64,000 nt of DNA from Pachypanchax playfairii. Taxonomy: Eukaryota > Chordata > Actinopteri > Cyprinodontiformes > Aplocheilidae. Shown here piece by piece: positions 1 through 12,050 of this stretch (the first letter of the stretch is position 1; each line of letters opens with the position of its first letter). The position numbers were made by a program, and so were the translations under genes. Below the pieces are notes generated by a model. It saw only the letters and a program-made list of their open reading frames with translations, was not told the origin of the DNA and made no database searches. Where the stretch lies: assembly GCA_006937955.1 (NCBI GenBank), contig SSNP01000035.1, forward strand, positions 1,098,584 through 1,162,583. The letters are read 5' to 3'.

Positions 1-35
<35 letters not shown>
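1..35. repeat. (GA)n microsatellite at window edge
   Basis: Uninterrupted GA dinucleotides from the first base. The run may extend to the left of the window. Confidence 0.95.
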
Positions 36-37
<2 letters not shown>

Positions 38-3000
38 ATCATATATATTGTACTGAATTAATCATTACCTTATAAAATATAGCTAAAACTCTTTAGTTGG
101 AAAGACTCTATCTAGTTTAAGGGGACTTTATCACCTATTAAACTTCATTTACAAATAGGAATGTCCTGTCACAGGTTTCTGCTGCCATTGTTCTTTCATT
201 ACCAGCTGTATAGAGCATATTTACTGTAGCTGCCAGATGTGTTCTGCTGTAAAACAGATTCTTAAATGCCACTAAAATTCTGCTTAGATTCTCAATTAAT
301 TAGATTTGAATTAGATTAAAATTTAGAATAAAATAAATAATTAAAAAAATAAACAGTCTATCAACTGACTTGTGTATTATTTGTTTATTGTGACTTTTCT
401 AAAAGTCAGTTTACCAGACATAAAAAATGTCCTACAAGTTGTGTCAGTAAACATTGTTCATGGTTTTTTTATACACTTGTTTATTTTGCTCGGAGGCCTA
501 AAGTGAAGAAGGTTGCTAACTCTTAGTGTGGCAGCTCACCAATGACTCATCACAGCTTCTTCGTCTCAGCACAGAATTTCTGGTACACTTGGCCTCCAGG
601 GCAGCTGTTCCTCGTCAGTACAACTTCTGGCTATAGACCTCCTCAGCACATGGCTCACACTTTCTCTTGACAGATTATTTTCGACACTGGGTAGAAATGA
701 GAAAAGTATGAAAGATAAACTTTGTTCTCCTAAAAACCTCAAAATGTATTTCAGTAATTAATCAGAGAATTGCAATGTGTCAACACATTCGTAATTTTCA
801 TTAATGAATCATTGGTATGAGCTGACAGTGATTGAAAGAAATACATTTTTTCTGAAAAAAGAGCTCATATGATAAAGTATGTTGGTTCAAGATTCGTCTT
901 TCTAATTTGTAATAAACGGTGCTGGGTGAAATAACACATTTATTATTTTAAAACTTTATAATACTGACTTTACATTCTCAATTGACAATTTTATTTTATT
1001 TCAACTGGTTTGAGCAAGCATTTGTTTCCATTCTGCACACAGACATGTTTTTTTTTAGCAGAAATTTTGTTTTTGGTAATATAAAAGTTGATCAATTCTG
1101 GAGTTTTAAAAATATGCAAATGGTTCTGCAAAAAATCTTCACAATGTCAGGACATTAGCTGCATTGAGGCTTTGAGCTATTCTTTATAAGTATCATCTCA
1201 GTTTCTTAGGAAGCTGAATTACTGACTGAATATAATCTGTTAAATGTGGGCTGTGATGACATTTTAACTGGGCTCAAATCAACTTTTAATTTTAGGCAAA
1301 CCAATGAGTCTGCCCTTTGACTGGAAGATTTTGGCATAAATAACTTAAATTAGAAAGATCTCTGTAGGTTAAAGAACCTGCAGAAATATTATTTTAAAAA
1401 TGTGATTAACCCTTAACAACCCCCCTTCAAAGGAAACTTAGGTGAAACCAGATATTCTACAAATATTTTTAAACTGTTAATAATTTATGATAGTACACAA
1501 CCACACACAACGAGAACTGTGCACAAGCTTCAAACAACCGATAATCTGCAATGTCTTAGTATATTCCTTCCAAACAGCCAAATTGTCTTTTAATACTTAA
1601 AAATGATCTTATTACCATTTGCTTAGGATTTTTAAAGGTATTTTTTTGTTTCTGTTTTGGATATACACATGTACGTTATTTTTACTACCATGACAGCTTT
1701 TTTCTTTTGTTGCATTAAAAGTATTTGATTTTACTTTATCCTTGGGTTGCCATGTCCTGGCTGCACCTTGGTCCATTCACCAGACACTCTGACACTCTGA
1801 TTGTTTCCCATTCTGTTTCTGTCCAGGGCCTGTGTCTGCCTCAAGAACTGGGTACACAAAAACATGTACTAAAATAAATACAATTCTGTAACAGACTGTA
1901 GCAACAAACCTTAAATAAATGGTCAGAGGTATACACAACAGGTATACACAATTACTAAGTGAACACAACTGGGTTAATTTAAACAGGTAAATGGCCCAGA
2001 GCAGACAAACATACAGATGAAAATGAAGGAGGAAACATTAACTAACTGAAAACAAACATACTAATAACAGTAACATACAGAACTTCACATTACAGTCGTG
2101 GATATTTTGGACATTTGAACATCCACAAAAAAAAGTGGCCAACATGCATTTTGACTATGAAGCATGTACCGTATGTGACAAACACACACTGATTATTATG
2201 TCATAACAATTTTACCATTAACATTTTATAAGAATTCACATATACTGCCAGTGTGTCTGTGAAGGGACACACTAGAGTTGAATGATGTGATTTATGTGCA
2301 ATTAAACCAGAAGTACCCAGACATGTACAAGAAACCTGCTTTTGAACAGATGTGTGAAATGATTTAAATACATTCTAAAAGCTTGAAAGAATTTTCACCA
2401 ACATATATATATATATTTTTTTTTTAATCATGAGAAAGTTTGACTTCTTGGAAGCCTTATACAAAGAAATAAGTGATGACTCAAAACTTTTTCCCTGTAT
2501 CATACACCCGCTGTGTATTTTTATGTGTCCTGAAGTCATTTCACATCAATGACTCAGCATTGTTTCAGCCCTAGCTCAAGCAAAAAAAAAAAATCAGGAA
2601 CTAGATCACCCAATTAAGGCTCCACACCTTCTCTGAATGTCATAGCACTACAACTTTTCAGGGTGATTGACTAAAGTTACTTTGTTGTGGGTTGCACTCT
2701 TATCAATGTTTAAATGGTCTATTGAGCTGTTCTAAGTTGCTGTGCTGCCTACCAATAACCTCATAAGGGTTTTCATTTGTCTTTTTGAAGAGTATCCACC
2801 TATAAAAAAAGCTAAAGAGAGCTTGAATCTCTCCAGTCAACATGTGCACCTCTTTTAGTAAATGTGCCGAATACAGTTGATGCATACTCATAAAAAAGCA
2901 ACAATCTGAAGAATAGGCTTGAGAATTTAGTTAAAATATAAATAATTGATGGGTTTTATGTTTATTTTCTGTTATGGTTTGTTAAAGTCTTCAACATCCC

Positions 3001-6000
3001 CTGCATGAGTTTTCTTTTTTCCATCTGTTCTTTTTTCTTATTTTAAGAAAATAAGAAAAGGTAGCTAATTCGGTTGAGATTCTCAAGCTGTGCTTAATGC
3101 CTCTCTAAATGAGTTTATTTGGATCTATTGAACAGCACTGAGCTTCTTACTAATGATTTCAGGGTGATAATGCTTCGGTTCCTTCTGTTAGGTTTGCATC
3201 TATGCATTCTTCTTATTTTGTCTTAGCATACCTACATACACACACAAACACATTTAACACGTATGTAGAATAAAGATAAACCCATACAGTAGAATAGAAG
3301 TGATACAGGTTCTCACATTCAGTGGAACAACTGTGCCTCAACATTATTCTGCTTCACTTATCAAGACAAACATAACTAAGAAAACTATCTACTCATGCAC
3401 AAATTAACTCACTTGAATGGGCAGGAAAAAAATCATATCCTGTTATTTTTTTCAATATGTTGCTGGTATTGTAAAACTTTTAACAACAACTTCAACACAG
3501 CAAAACATGTACAGATACCCTTTTTATTTTGATTTGAAGCTCACCTAAACTCCCTTGAAATCCCATTCACTATCAAGCTAAAAAAGTCAAGTTAAATATA
3601 TATAACTCTTTGGAGAGGCGTAGCTAACATTATTTTGGTTAGTTAAAAAGAGAGAAGGACATTAGTGTTTTAACTGAGAATATGGCAGTCACTGATGCTA
3701 CAGTATTGACAAAGTTCCTGTGGACCCACCACCCTCCCACCCCACCCCCAGGTAGAGATAAAAACGCATAAACAACTCATCATGGTTTATTAATGCTTCT
3801 TATCATTTGTTGTTACCCGATAGTTAAGACCTCACAGTTTTGTTTAGCATGTTTTTCCCATTAGTTGTGATTTTTGAAGAGCCTACATATTACTTGGGGC
3901 TGATGCATTCAAACTACCCTGCAACAATTTAATGCTTTTCATTACTACGTGGACTGTTTGTGATGCCATTTGTGTACGAAAAGATGCACTGAAACATGAC
4001 TGCAGATTTAAACAGTTACACATGCTTCATTGTCATTCCTGTAGTGATGGCACTTAATCCCTCAGACCGTTCCCTATCCTTAAACACCATCTGAACATTC
4101 GTGAGCCATTTTTGTTTTGACAAAGCACTGCCAAAGGCTTAGCTGCGCATGGCTGAGTCTGGCTTGTAGAACGCTTTCACACTTCTTATCACCTGCCATA
4201 AGGTTTTTTCTTACTGTAGTGTGATTTGCTATGTGATGGCTTCTCACCCTCATCATTACATGTCCATGGTTTATCTGAGGCCCCTGCAGTAATACACTTG
4301 GAGGGCTTCACTTATTGTGACCAATAGTTTTTAGCCCAGATATTGGTTAAACACAGCAGAGATCTGCCTTTGTCCATGCTGACAGAGATATGATCTACAT
4401 CTAATAAATAATGGACAAGCAGCAAATAATGGAATGCCAGTATTGCGGCATTTTAGAGCACAAAGCTGATTGATGAACCGATGCTGGATGTATGCCACCA
4501 CAGCCTCAAAGGTGGCTGCAAGTCAAGCATTCAACACCCATTTTCTCTGTGTTGAACAGCAGAGGGGTGTGATTGCAGGGTGCAGTGAGATAAGCTTCCA
4601 CAAATGACTTGTTTAGCTATGAATGGAAATGAGGATGCTGCCAGGTATGAATCAAGGGTCCTGAAGTTTAGAAGTTATGTTGTTAAAAAGGACTGATTTG
4701 ACATGCCAACACATCACAGTGAAATTAACAGTTTAATGTTTTTCAAAGTTTTACATTATTAACAAATTCTGAAACGCAGGACTCTGTCATTGCTAAAAAT
4801 AATGAATGGCTCCTTTTATATGTATAAAATGGCTCCCAGGCCTCTGAAAGAGGACCCAAGCTTGGGAAGGGGACCACCCGCAGAGGGCAAGGATGAGAGT
4901 TAGAGCATATAGACACAAACACACACACATTTGTACAATTTCCCATCTACTGAATGATTAATATCATACTGTGGCATATTTTGGATTTTTCCTCCAGTCC
5001 AAGAGTTTGATCCCACAATCTATTTCATCAGAATCCAAAATTTTCAGCATTTTTTTTATTATTATGTTTTATGATCTATTTCCAAATCAATGATTATGGT
5101 GGAAAGACACCAAAGCATTGTTGTAGATAAGAAGAATGATCTGTAAAGCAAGTAATTTGATCTTTTTTTAATATCAATGTAAAAATTCCAAAGTAATAGC
5201 AGTACCACACTGAAGTTTAATGTTTAGATTCCACATCAAACATCTAAAATCTGCATTGAATCCGCAGATTTATACTTATTACATCTTGGAATGAATGAAC
5301 ATAAAAGATGTGATAGTGCCATCTTTGCCATCTTAAATCACAATTGAATCACAATCACAAATAAAACATTAAAAACGGCTAAACGGTTAGTAGAACTATT
5401 AAAGAACACTACATTTCCCAGATAATTTTGGGAAAATAAAACAAAGAAGCAACAAAAATTTGGAAATTGTGATTAACTTTGCAAATATTAATATTGTGGT
5501 TTTATAGCTGTTTCCAAAGACATCAGGCTCACAATACAGTCATATGACTAATCTGCACATTTTCTTTTTCAAATTCATGTTACATCTATTCTCCCTAAAA
5601 CATAATTCTAAAATGAAAGTTCTTAATGCAACTCTTCTTGATATCCACATCAATTGTTTTGGAATTTCTGTTTTTATTGTTAATTTTTTACCTTTGTTTC
5701 TAGTTTGGATATTTGTACTTGTGCTGATTTACCACAACAATTAACAGAGTAAAGACTGTATGTAACATTATACAAACTAATTTATTCACAGCAAATCAGT
5801 TAACGATAAAAAATGAAATAAAAAAAAATTGCATTTCTTCTGCAACTTTTCTAAAGATTGCTCTAAATTATCCTTACTGGTGAATTTAAACTAGACTGTA
5901 CTAGAGTCCAGAACTGAAGCCAAGACGTTTTTAGTTTCACATCTAGGGAAATTTCTTTGATGTGAACATGCTCAACACAGAGAACTGGAAAGAGATGGAA

Positions 6001-6801
6001 TAATTAAAATGTTTGCTGGTATAAGAGAATTGTAACTGAACAGCAGAAACAAACAAACAAAAAAACTACAGCAATTCTTTTTGTTTGCAAAGAAACTTGA
6101 TTCTTAAGAACTATACGATGATCCTTGGAATTAAGAGGCTTTCTAGTTTGTGTACCATAATGATTTTTTTCTCTATGTTTTGTCTAATAAAATAAGTTTC
6201 TAAAACTTGTACAGGCTACCAGCTTTTTCAGTTTCATTAGTTTTGTTGTAGAGAATTCTACATTTCAGCTGCTTTGTGGAAGCTCTTTGCACTTTTTTTT
6301 TTACATTTGTTGCTTGGGTTTAATTTGAGGCTAAACTAAAACTCTTATTTGTCTCACAGTAGGCTGCAGAGCTGCTGTGGTTATTTTGTGTAACTACAAA
6401 TTGTAATGCATTTCAACAAAAGCCGAATGTAGGTAGGAGAATGTTTCCTAGTACTAAAAAACAAAACATCATGAGCTTTAAAGGAGAAAATCCATGCAGC
6501 TATTATCAATGTTAATCTAATAAACCATATAAGTTATAATACTCAAATTTCCATTTCTGTTTATGAAGCCCTCGTTCATTTCTTTGCTTTCCAATTTTAC
6601 CGGTGATATCATCATTAGAACCTTATATTGCCTGAAATTGTCAGGGTGGAAAATCATGAGCTCATTACTGCAGGAATACATTTCTCAGTGATTCACTGTC
6701 TTCTTGTTTTTGTCTGCTTTCTGACTTTACATGTCTTGATATTTATTTCCTGTTTCTATGTCTGATTTATTTCTTTTTTGCTTTTTTTCATTTTTTTCTA
6801 G
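1..6801. other. upstream intron, no exon recognised
   Basis: AT-rich sequence upstream of the first visible exon, which starts in the middle of CUB3, so this must be intron. The exon carrying the first half of CUB3 (expected to encode a Cys-Gly-Ser start and an SPNYP-type motif) is not seen on the plus strand here. It should lie before the window. The stretch opens with a (GA)n run at 1-35. There are only short ORFs without domain signatures. A somewhat more GC-rich, low-repeat patch at about 4020-4640 has no coding signature. Confidence 0.7.
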
Positions 6802-6905
6802 GTTATAAAGCTGTCATTTGAAGAGTTTGATCTGGAGAGAGGATATGACACTCTGACTGTAGGAGATGGTGGGAAGATAGGAGATACTCGGAGGGTTCTC
6901 TATGT
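6802..6905 (+). CDS. csmd1: csmd1-like exon: CUB3, middle part
   Basis: A 104-nt exon preceded by a polypyrimidine tract and AG and followed by GTAAG. It reads from phase 0 and ends after two bases of a codon. The peptide starts VIKLSFEEFDLERGYDTL and ends VLY. FDLE and the following GYD supply the Glu and Asp expected at a CUB calcium site. The domain's start (Cys pair and SPNYP segment) is on an upstream exon outside the window. The paired reading into the next exon (VLY-V-LTGTSVPDL) fixes the splice junction. Confidence 0.9.
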
Positions 6906-7153
6906 GTAAGCACCAGTTAATAATTTCTGCTTTATAATTGGCATGCAGCTGTACAAAGCAAGCTAATGGTGGTAATAGGATGGAAAATTGGAGACAGGTA
7001 CACATTGAATATAATGGATTGTTCCAGTTTTTACCACTGAATGAAAGTGTTCAAGGAATTATGGTCCACATCCAAAACCTACATGCATTTTACTGAAAGA
7101 ATGAAAGGATTTGGACACTATATTAACATAAAATGTTGTTTTTTTTTTTGTAG

Positions 7154-7266
7154 ACTCACTGGCACCAGTGTCCCTGATCTCATTGTGAGTTTGTCCAATC
7201 AGATGTGGCTGCACCTGCAGTCAGACGACACCATTGGTTCTGCAGGATTCAAGGCGTTATATGAAG
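7154..7266 (+). CDS. csmd1: csmd1-like exon: CUB3, C-terminal part
   Basis: A 113-nt exon after a T-rich tract and TAG, ending before GTAGG. Its first base completes a Val codon from the previous exon across a 248-bp intron. It encodes LTGTSVPDLIVSLSNQMW, then LHLQSDDTIGSAGF and KALYE. This is the typical last strands of a CUB domain, with an SD motif that would give the third calcium ligand. It ends with one base of a Glu codon (phase 1), the phase used at every domain border in this gene. Confidence 0.92.
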
Positions 7267-8289
7267 GTAGGATGACTTCTTCATGATCTGTTTAACTATT
7301 TGTTCCAAGAAATGAAAGACTCAGAAACTGACGGACACTGTGAGATATGTTGGAAATCAGATTAACTGCTGGTTATTTTAAATAAATGGCTGGACAGTTT
7401 TGCATCACAAAATTGTTCTTCACAGATGTACAATCGTTCTCAGAGATTACATCCATTCTGGCTCCAAAAAATAAACTCTTAAGGGGGTTCCTACCTACCT
7501 TGCTGGAAGTGTTCATCATTTCTTCAAATTTGACCCATTTCTGTGTTACCAACGAAAAGCATGATGCTACCTATTTTCACTATTCTTCAACATTGAGGAG
7601 TATTGAAGGATTAAGATGACCAGGCAGCATTTTCCTTGATAGTATTTAGAGTATCATTTCCCTCATGTTTGAGAAGTCTATTAACAACTGCCTCTTTTCT
7701 ATAAAAGCAACCTTTATGTAATGTAACATTAGACTGAAGTCTTTTCTTTCCGTTCTCTGTAAAATTCAATTTCTCTCATTCCATGCCTTCCGTTACTTTG
7801 TTTAAGTGCTATATTTTCTATATTTTCTAAAGTTAGTTTAATGGTGATCTACAGTTTTGCCCCTAACCTGAACTACTTGTTATGTACTGTGGTTTTATCT
7901 TTATGTAGCATCCTAATTAGCGCATGCAGATTCAGAGGCTTTTTCAACACATGAACATACTCAGATGTGAGAATGTAAAACTCAGATTACACATAGGATA
8001 GTTGATCTGATCTAATTATGACACCTGAAGGCGGTCATATAGCTTCCTTTTTATTTAAAATATATTTTATTCTATAGTATAGAGTATTGTTTTACCAAGA
8101 CAGTCCCACCGAGCAAAACAAAACAACTTTTTAAGAGAGTTCTTGGAGGATTTATGTGGTGGGAGAAGCTTGGATTGAACCGACAACCCTCTGGTTGGCT
8201 GTCAGTCACTCTTGCCCCAGGCCATGCTTTTGTTTAGAGCATTTTAAAATCCCCAAAAGGTTCTCATTTAAATTCAAGGTTGACATCCT

Positions 8290-8565
8290 AGTGCCGTACC
8301 TAGCAACTTAGTTTTGTGTATCTGTCTGGAGGAGTTTTAGCCCATTCCTCTGTAGAACAGAACCATGTCTTTGATGTTAGAGGGTTTCCTCTGATGAGCT
8401 CATTGCTTCAGGTCTTTCCACAATATTTCTGTAAGATTAAGGTCAACACTTTGAGTTGGTCATTTCAAAATATTAACTTCATACTTCTTTGAGTTTTTTT
8501 TTCTGTTTCATGGAATACTGATTTCAAGCTAAAGATTGTTGTATGCTGCATTTTTCAGTTCATAG
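8290..8565 (-). mobile_element. decayed Tc1-like transposase fragment
   Basis: Read on the minus strand, 8415-8470 resembles the end of a Tc1-like transposase gene. The segment coding in active copies for a PDLNPTE-type motif (the catalytic Glu region) is recognisable, but with stops (…SKC*P*SYRNIVE…) and base changes. The plus strand around 8335-8350 also keeps the GCCCATTCCTC segment found in such elements. No terminal repeats or full frame remain. It is an old relic, separate from the better preserved copy at 12051. Confidence 0.55.
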
Positions 8566-9755
8566 ACTGATGGCTTGACATTTGCCTTTTTAGTATTAGA
8601 AATGTAAAAATTGAAATTGAATTCTCAAATTCAGTGAAATGTAATCTGTCTGGCTCTGAAGCTGGATCTAATTGTATTTTTCAGCTTTCTCCATGATTGT
8701 AATCTCATGTTTAAAAAAAGCTTTAGTACATTATTGTATACATAATGCACATAATTTTATTTTAATTGAGGTTACCTTTTTCTCTCCCTGTTGTTTCTTA
8801 TTGCACATCATGTCCTCCTCTGCCTGCTTTCTGGTTTGTTTAGAGTTCTCCCTCAGATTCTCTGATTTGTCAGCAGTTTTGGTTTATCTGACTGCATTGT
8901 GCTATATTTGTGTCCTCCTCTACAATGTAAAGTGACAGATGGAGGATGAGAAAGGGAGAGAAAGAAAAACAAAGATGAAGTTTTTTCCTCTTGGTTCTAT
9001 CTAGTTATGTTTGTTTCAGTGATGACACTGACAGTATGGTCCAGGATGTGAAACATTTAACAATGTGATTTATTCAGCTTAGCATGGGGAAGAGTGGCCT
9101 GAGGTAGCTTGTCCTCACTGAGGACAAAAAAAAAGAGTATATTTTTGTTTTATTCTTTCCCTGAGCCAGCAAAAACAGTTTCAAACCTACAGTTGAGCTG
9201 TACCTTTACTGTAAAAAATAATACTGCAATAAAAAACTCCCAGTTACACTTTTTTTGCCAAAGTTATTGAAGTTAGCTCAGCTAAAATTATTTTGTGGGG
9301 TTTTTTGTTTTTGTTTTTCAAGGTTGTAGCATTTAAACTGGAGGAACAGGACATAAATAGTGAATGGCTAACCTCTTTTAATTGTCCTAGCATTTGTTTT
9401 TTCTAATAATATTACTTTTTACTGATTAGCTAAAATAGTTTTTAATTCAGTGAAAAAATTGAATGAATAAAAAGCTAAAGATATATCAAATGAAAATTTT
9501 AAAGAAGTGGAAAAAAAGAGGAAAGTACGTCATGATCTCCACAAATGTTTTGGTTTCATGTTCTCCCAGAACAGCCTGTGGTACGATTTGTGTGTCCTTG
9601 GGAAGAAAAATGTGATGCTGTCAGATGCAATAATGTCACAATGTTATGCGCTTTGATCAGTCGTACCTCCTGAGTTCTCTTTTTCAGCCCAAGCATGCAA
9701 CTGTTTTTTAATTGGCATCATGTCGCACTAGTGTTTTTAGTACCGCACAGTGTGC

Positions 9756-9783
9756 TGTGTGTGTGTGTGTGTGTGTGTGTGTG
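9756..9783. repeat. (GT)n microsatellite
   Basis: About 14 TG units in the intron between CUB3 and sushi3. Confidence 0.95.
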
Positions 9784-11154
9784 ATGAATTATAGAGGAAG
9801 AATGACAGCACTGATATCATAAACAAACATGGATCATTATGAGAGTTAAAGCTTTTGGCTGAATTGTTGCTGCCAAGTTTATAGTATGATTGCAATTTGC
9901 TGTCAGAAAGTAATAATGTAAATTGTGTATTTTTATTTTCAGCTCATCTGAAGATGATGTTCAGGGGTATTTTCTAGTGTTAATAATATCAATATGAAAC
10001 ACAATAAAAAGGAAATCCTTCTGCAATGAATGCTTTTTTGCATAATTGCTGTAAATCAATCTGGTTTTTGACTTGAAATACATTCTGTTTACCTGAAAAG
10101 GCTAAATAAAAATAAAAATTTATTTATAAATACATACAGCTGAGCTAAGACAGTGATTAAATGTTTTTATGTCCTAATTGCAAAATTTATTTCAAAAGAC
10201 AGTTATATACATTTTAAAGCAGTGAGTTACGTATCTACGTGAAGTAGTTTTTATTTGTCACATGAATTTCAATAATGCATTCAATTAAAATGCACTGAAA
10301 AAAACATTACAACCTTTAAGTAATGCTAATAACATAATTACAAAAAAAAAACTTAAAATGCTCAATTTTTTCTTGGATTTCCACTGGAGGGTATTAATGC
10401 ATGTGTCCATCATGTTCTCCATTTTATTGTTTACTCTGTACATGGAAAATTACTTGAATGATTGACAGGAAATGGTGATTGATGACAATGTCGTATTTAC
10501 CTGTAATTAGTTTTAATATGTTTGAATAAACTCTGCAGATTTAGAGTATTGACAAAATAAACATGACAGGTTGGGATAAAAAAAAAACAATAAAATAAAA
10601 CATATAAGAGAGGTGGTTTTCGCTATAATGACAGACTTTACCTGGGGCTCAAGATCATCCATATCTATTCTGACACTCTTCTTCTGTGTGACAGCAAGCT
10701 ATGGGCCACAAACACATCTGAGACCTTTTCATATTCTATTCTTGTGGTTGTGAAAGTGGAGAAAACATACACAAACAAAAGCATCTTGATATCTGTTTGT
10801 CTAAAGTGGATCCAGTGGCTTAGTGGAGCATGTTATATGTGATGACAAATATCTGATAATGTCACATTTTAAAATGGGAGACTGAAGGCAAAACAAAGCA
10901 TACAAGTACACTCATATTAGGTGAAGAGTGGATTAAAAGCATATCACAAATAGAAAGACCAGGACTACTGGTCAGATCATAAGTACTGCAAATTTGACAC
11001 CAGAAAAAGACAAAAGGCGAAAAGGAAAAATGTGTCCTGTGTTAGAGGAAGGTGGGAAATATCTACAACATGAAAATGTGAACAGAAATCTCTGAAACTC
11101 ACATTTTATATGTCATAAACATCAGTTTTGCTCTTATCAGATGCTTCTACTTTC

Positions 11155-11736
11155 TTAAAGAGGCCATTTCATACAAATTTCAGGACTTTGTGGTTATTTC
11201 TTAAGTACTAACCAGTAATATGAAACATTTTATATCTAAAAAACGTCAGGAAACACTGATTAACAGACCTTTCAATCTGTCTGCATCAAAATTTGGGTGG
11301 TTCCGGTTCGCTCCGTCAGACTTGGGCAGCAGCTCGTTCATATTCATTATTCGAATTTGCTGGACTCAGATTGGCTAACAAACTAGCCTATCAGAGCAAG
11401 GTATACTGTTTCCTGCCCCGCTGCGCATGGCAACGTCAGACATCGTGTCTTCCTGTTTGCTACATCTTATGCTACAGCTTTTTAGCGAGCAGCATGTTAG
11501 GCATGTTTTCAACTGCAGAAGCTGACGAATACTAACGAACAAAGGAGTTGTGACAAAACAGATATAAGCCGTTCGAACTCAGGTGTTATCGCCACCTGCG
11601 TAGTTTGAGAGATTAAAACTGAAAGAGAAGTTGTTGACCTGTTTTCACACCCACTATGAAGGTAAGAACACCTGTGGAGCTAAAATATTCAACAGAAACC
11701 TCAGAAAAACAGTTTTTAATGGAAGGGCCTCTTTAA
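11155..11736. mobile_element. TTAA-flanked miniature element (piggyBac/Kolobok-like)
   Basis: Both ends carry TTAA followed inward by AGAGGCC, in inverted orientation (TTAAAGAGGCC at the left, GGCCTCTTTAA at the right). A TTAA duplication is the hallmark of piggyBac- and Kolobok-type insertion. The 582-bp body holds no transposase, so this would be a non-autonomous copy. Its centre (about 11290-11660) is clearly richer in GC and CpG than the surroundings. It contains an ATTGG box and an ATGAAG followed by GTAAGAAC, which resembles a first exon with a splice donor. The class is inferred from the ends only. Confidence 0.65.
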
Positions 11737-12050
11737 GAGTATGGAAGGATTAATGTGTGGGCCTCTACTTATTGTTTTGTTTTTCACAATTAAAATTGAA
11801 TTGCACTACAATTATCTTGATGGCAATTAACAGTAAGAAGGGAAGCCATTAAATAAATTTCCCACAGATTTTACATCCCAACACAGCTGGATAATATGAG
11901 ACAGATATGTTCAGGTCTTCTTTTCAGTCTACTAAATACATTTTAATATTTCCCAATTCTAATTGAAGACATAAAAGGGGCTGGAAATTACCCCTTCGAA
12001 TGTTTCAAAGTCATTAAAAGAACAGCTGAAAGGGATAACCACAGTATATA

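Noticed and set aside
8150..8220. Segment GGATTGAACCGACAACC resembling a reverse B-box or a common fish repeat
   Set aside because: Too short to assign to a SINE or other family. No partner A box or tail.
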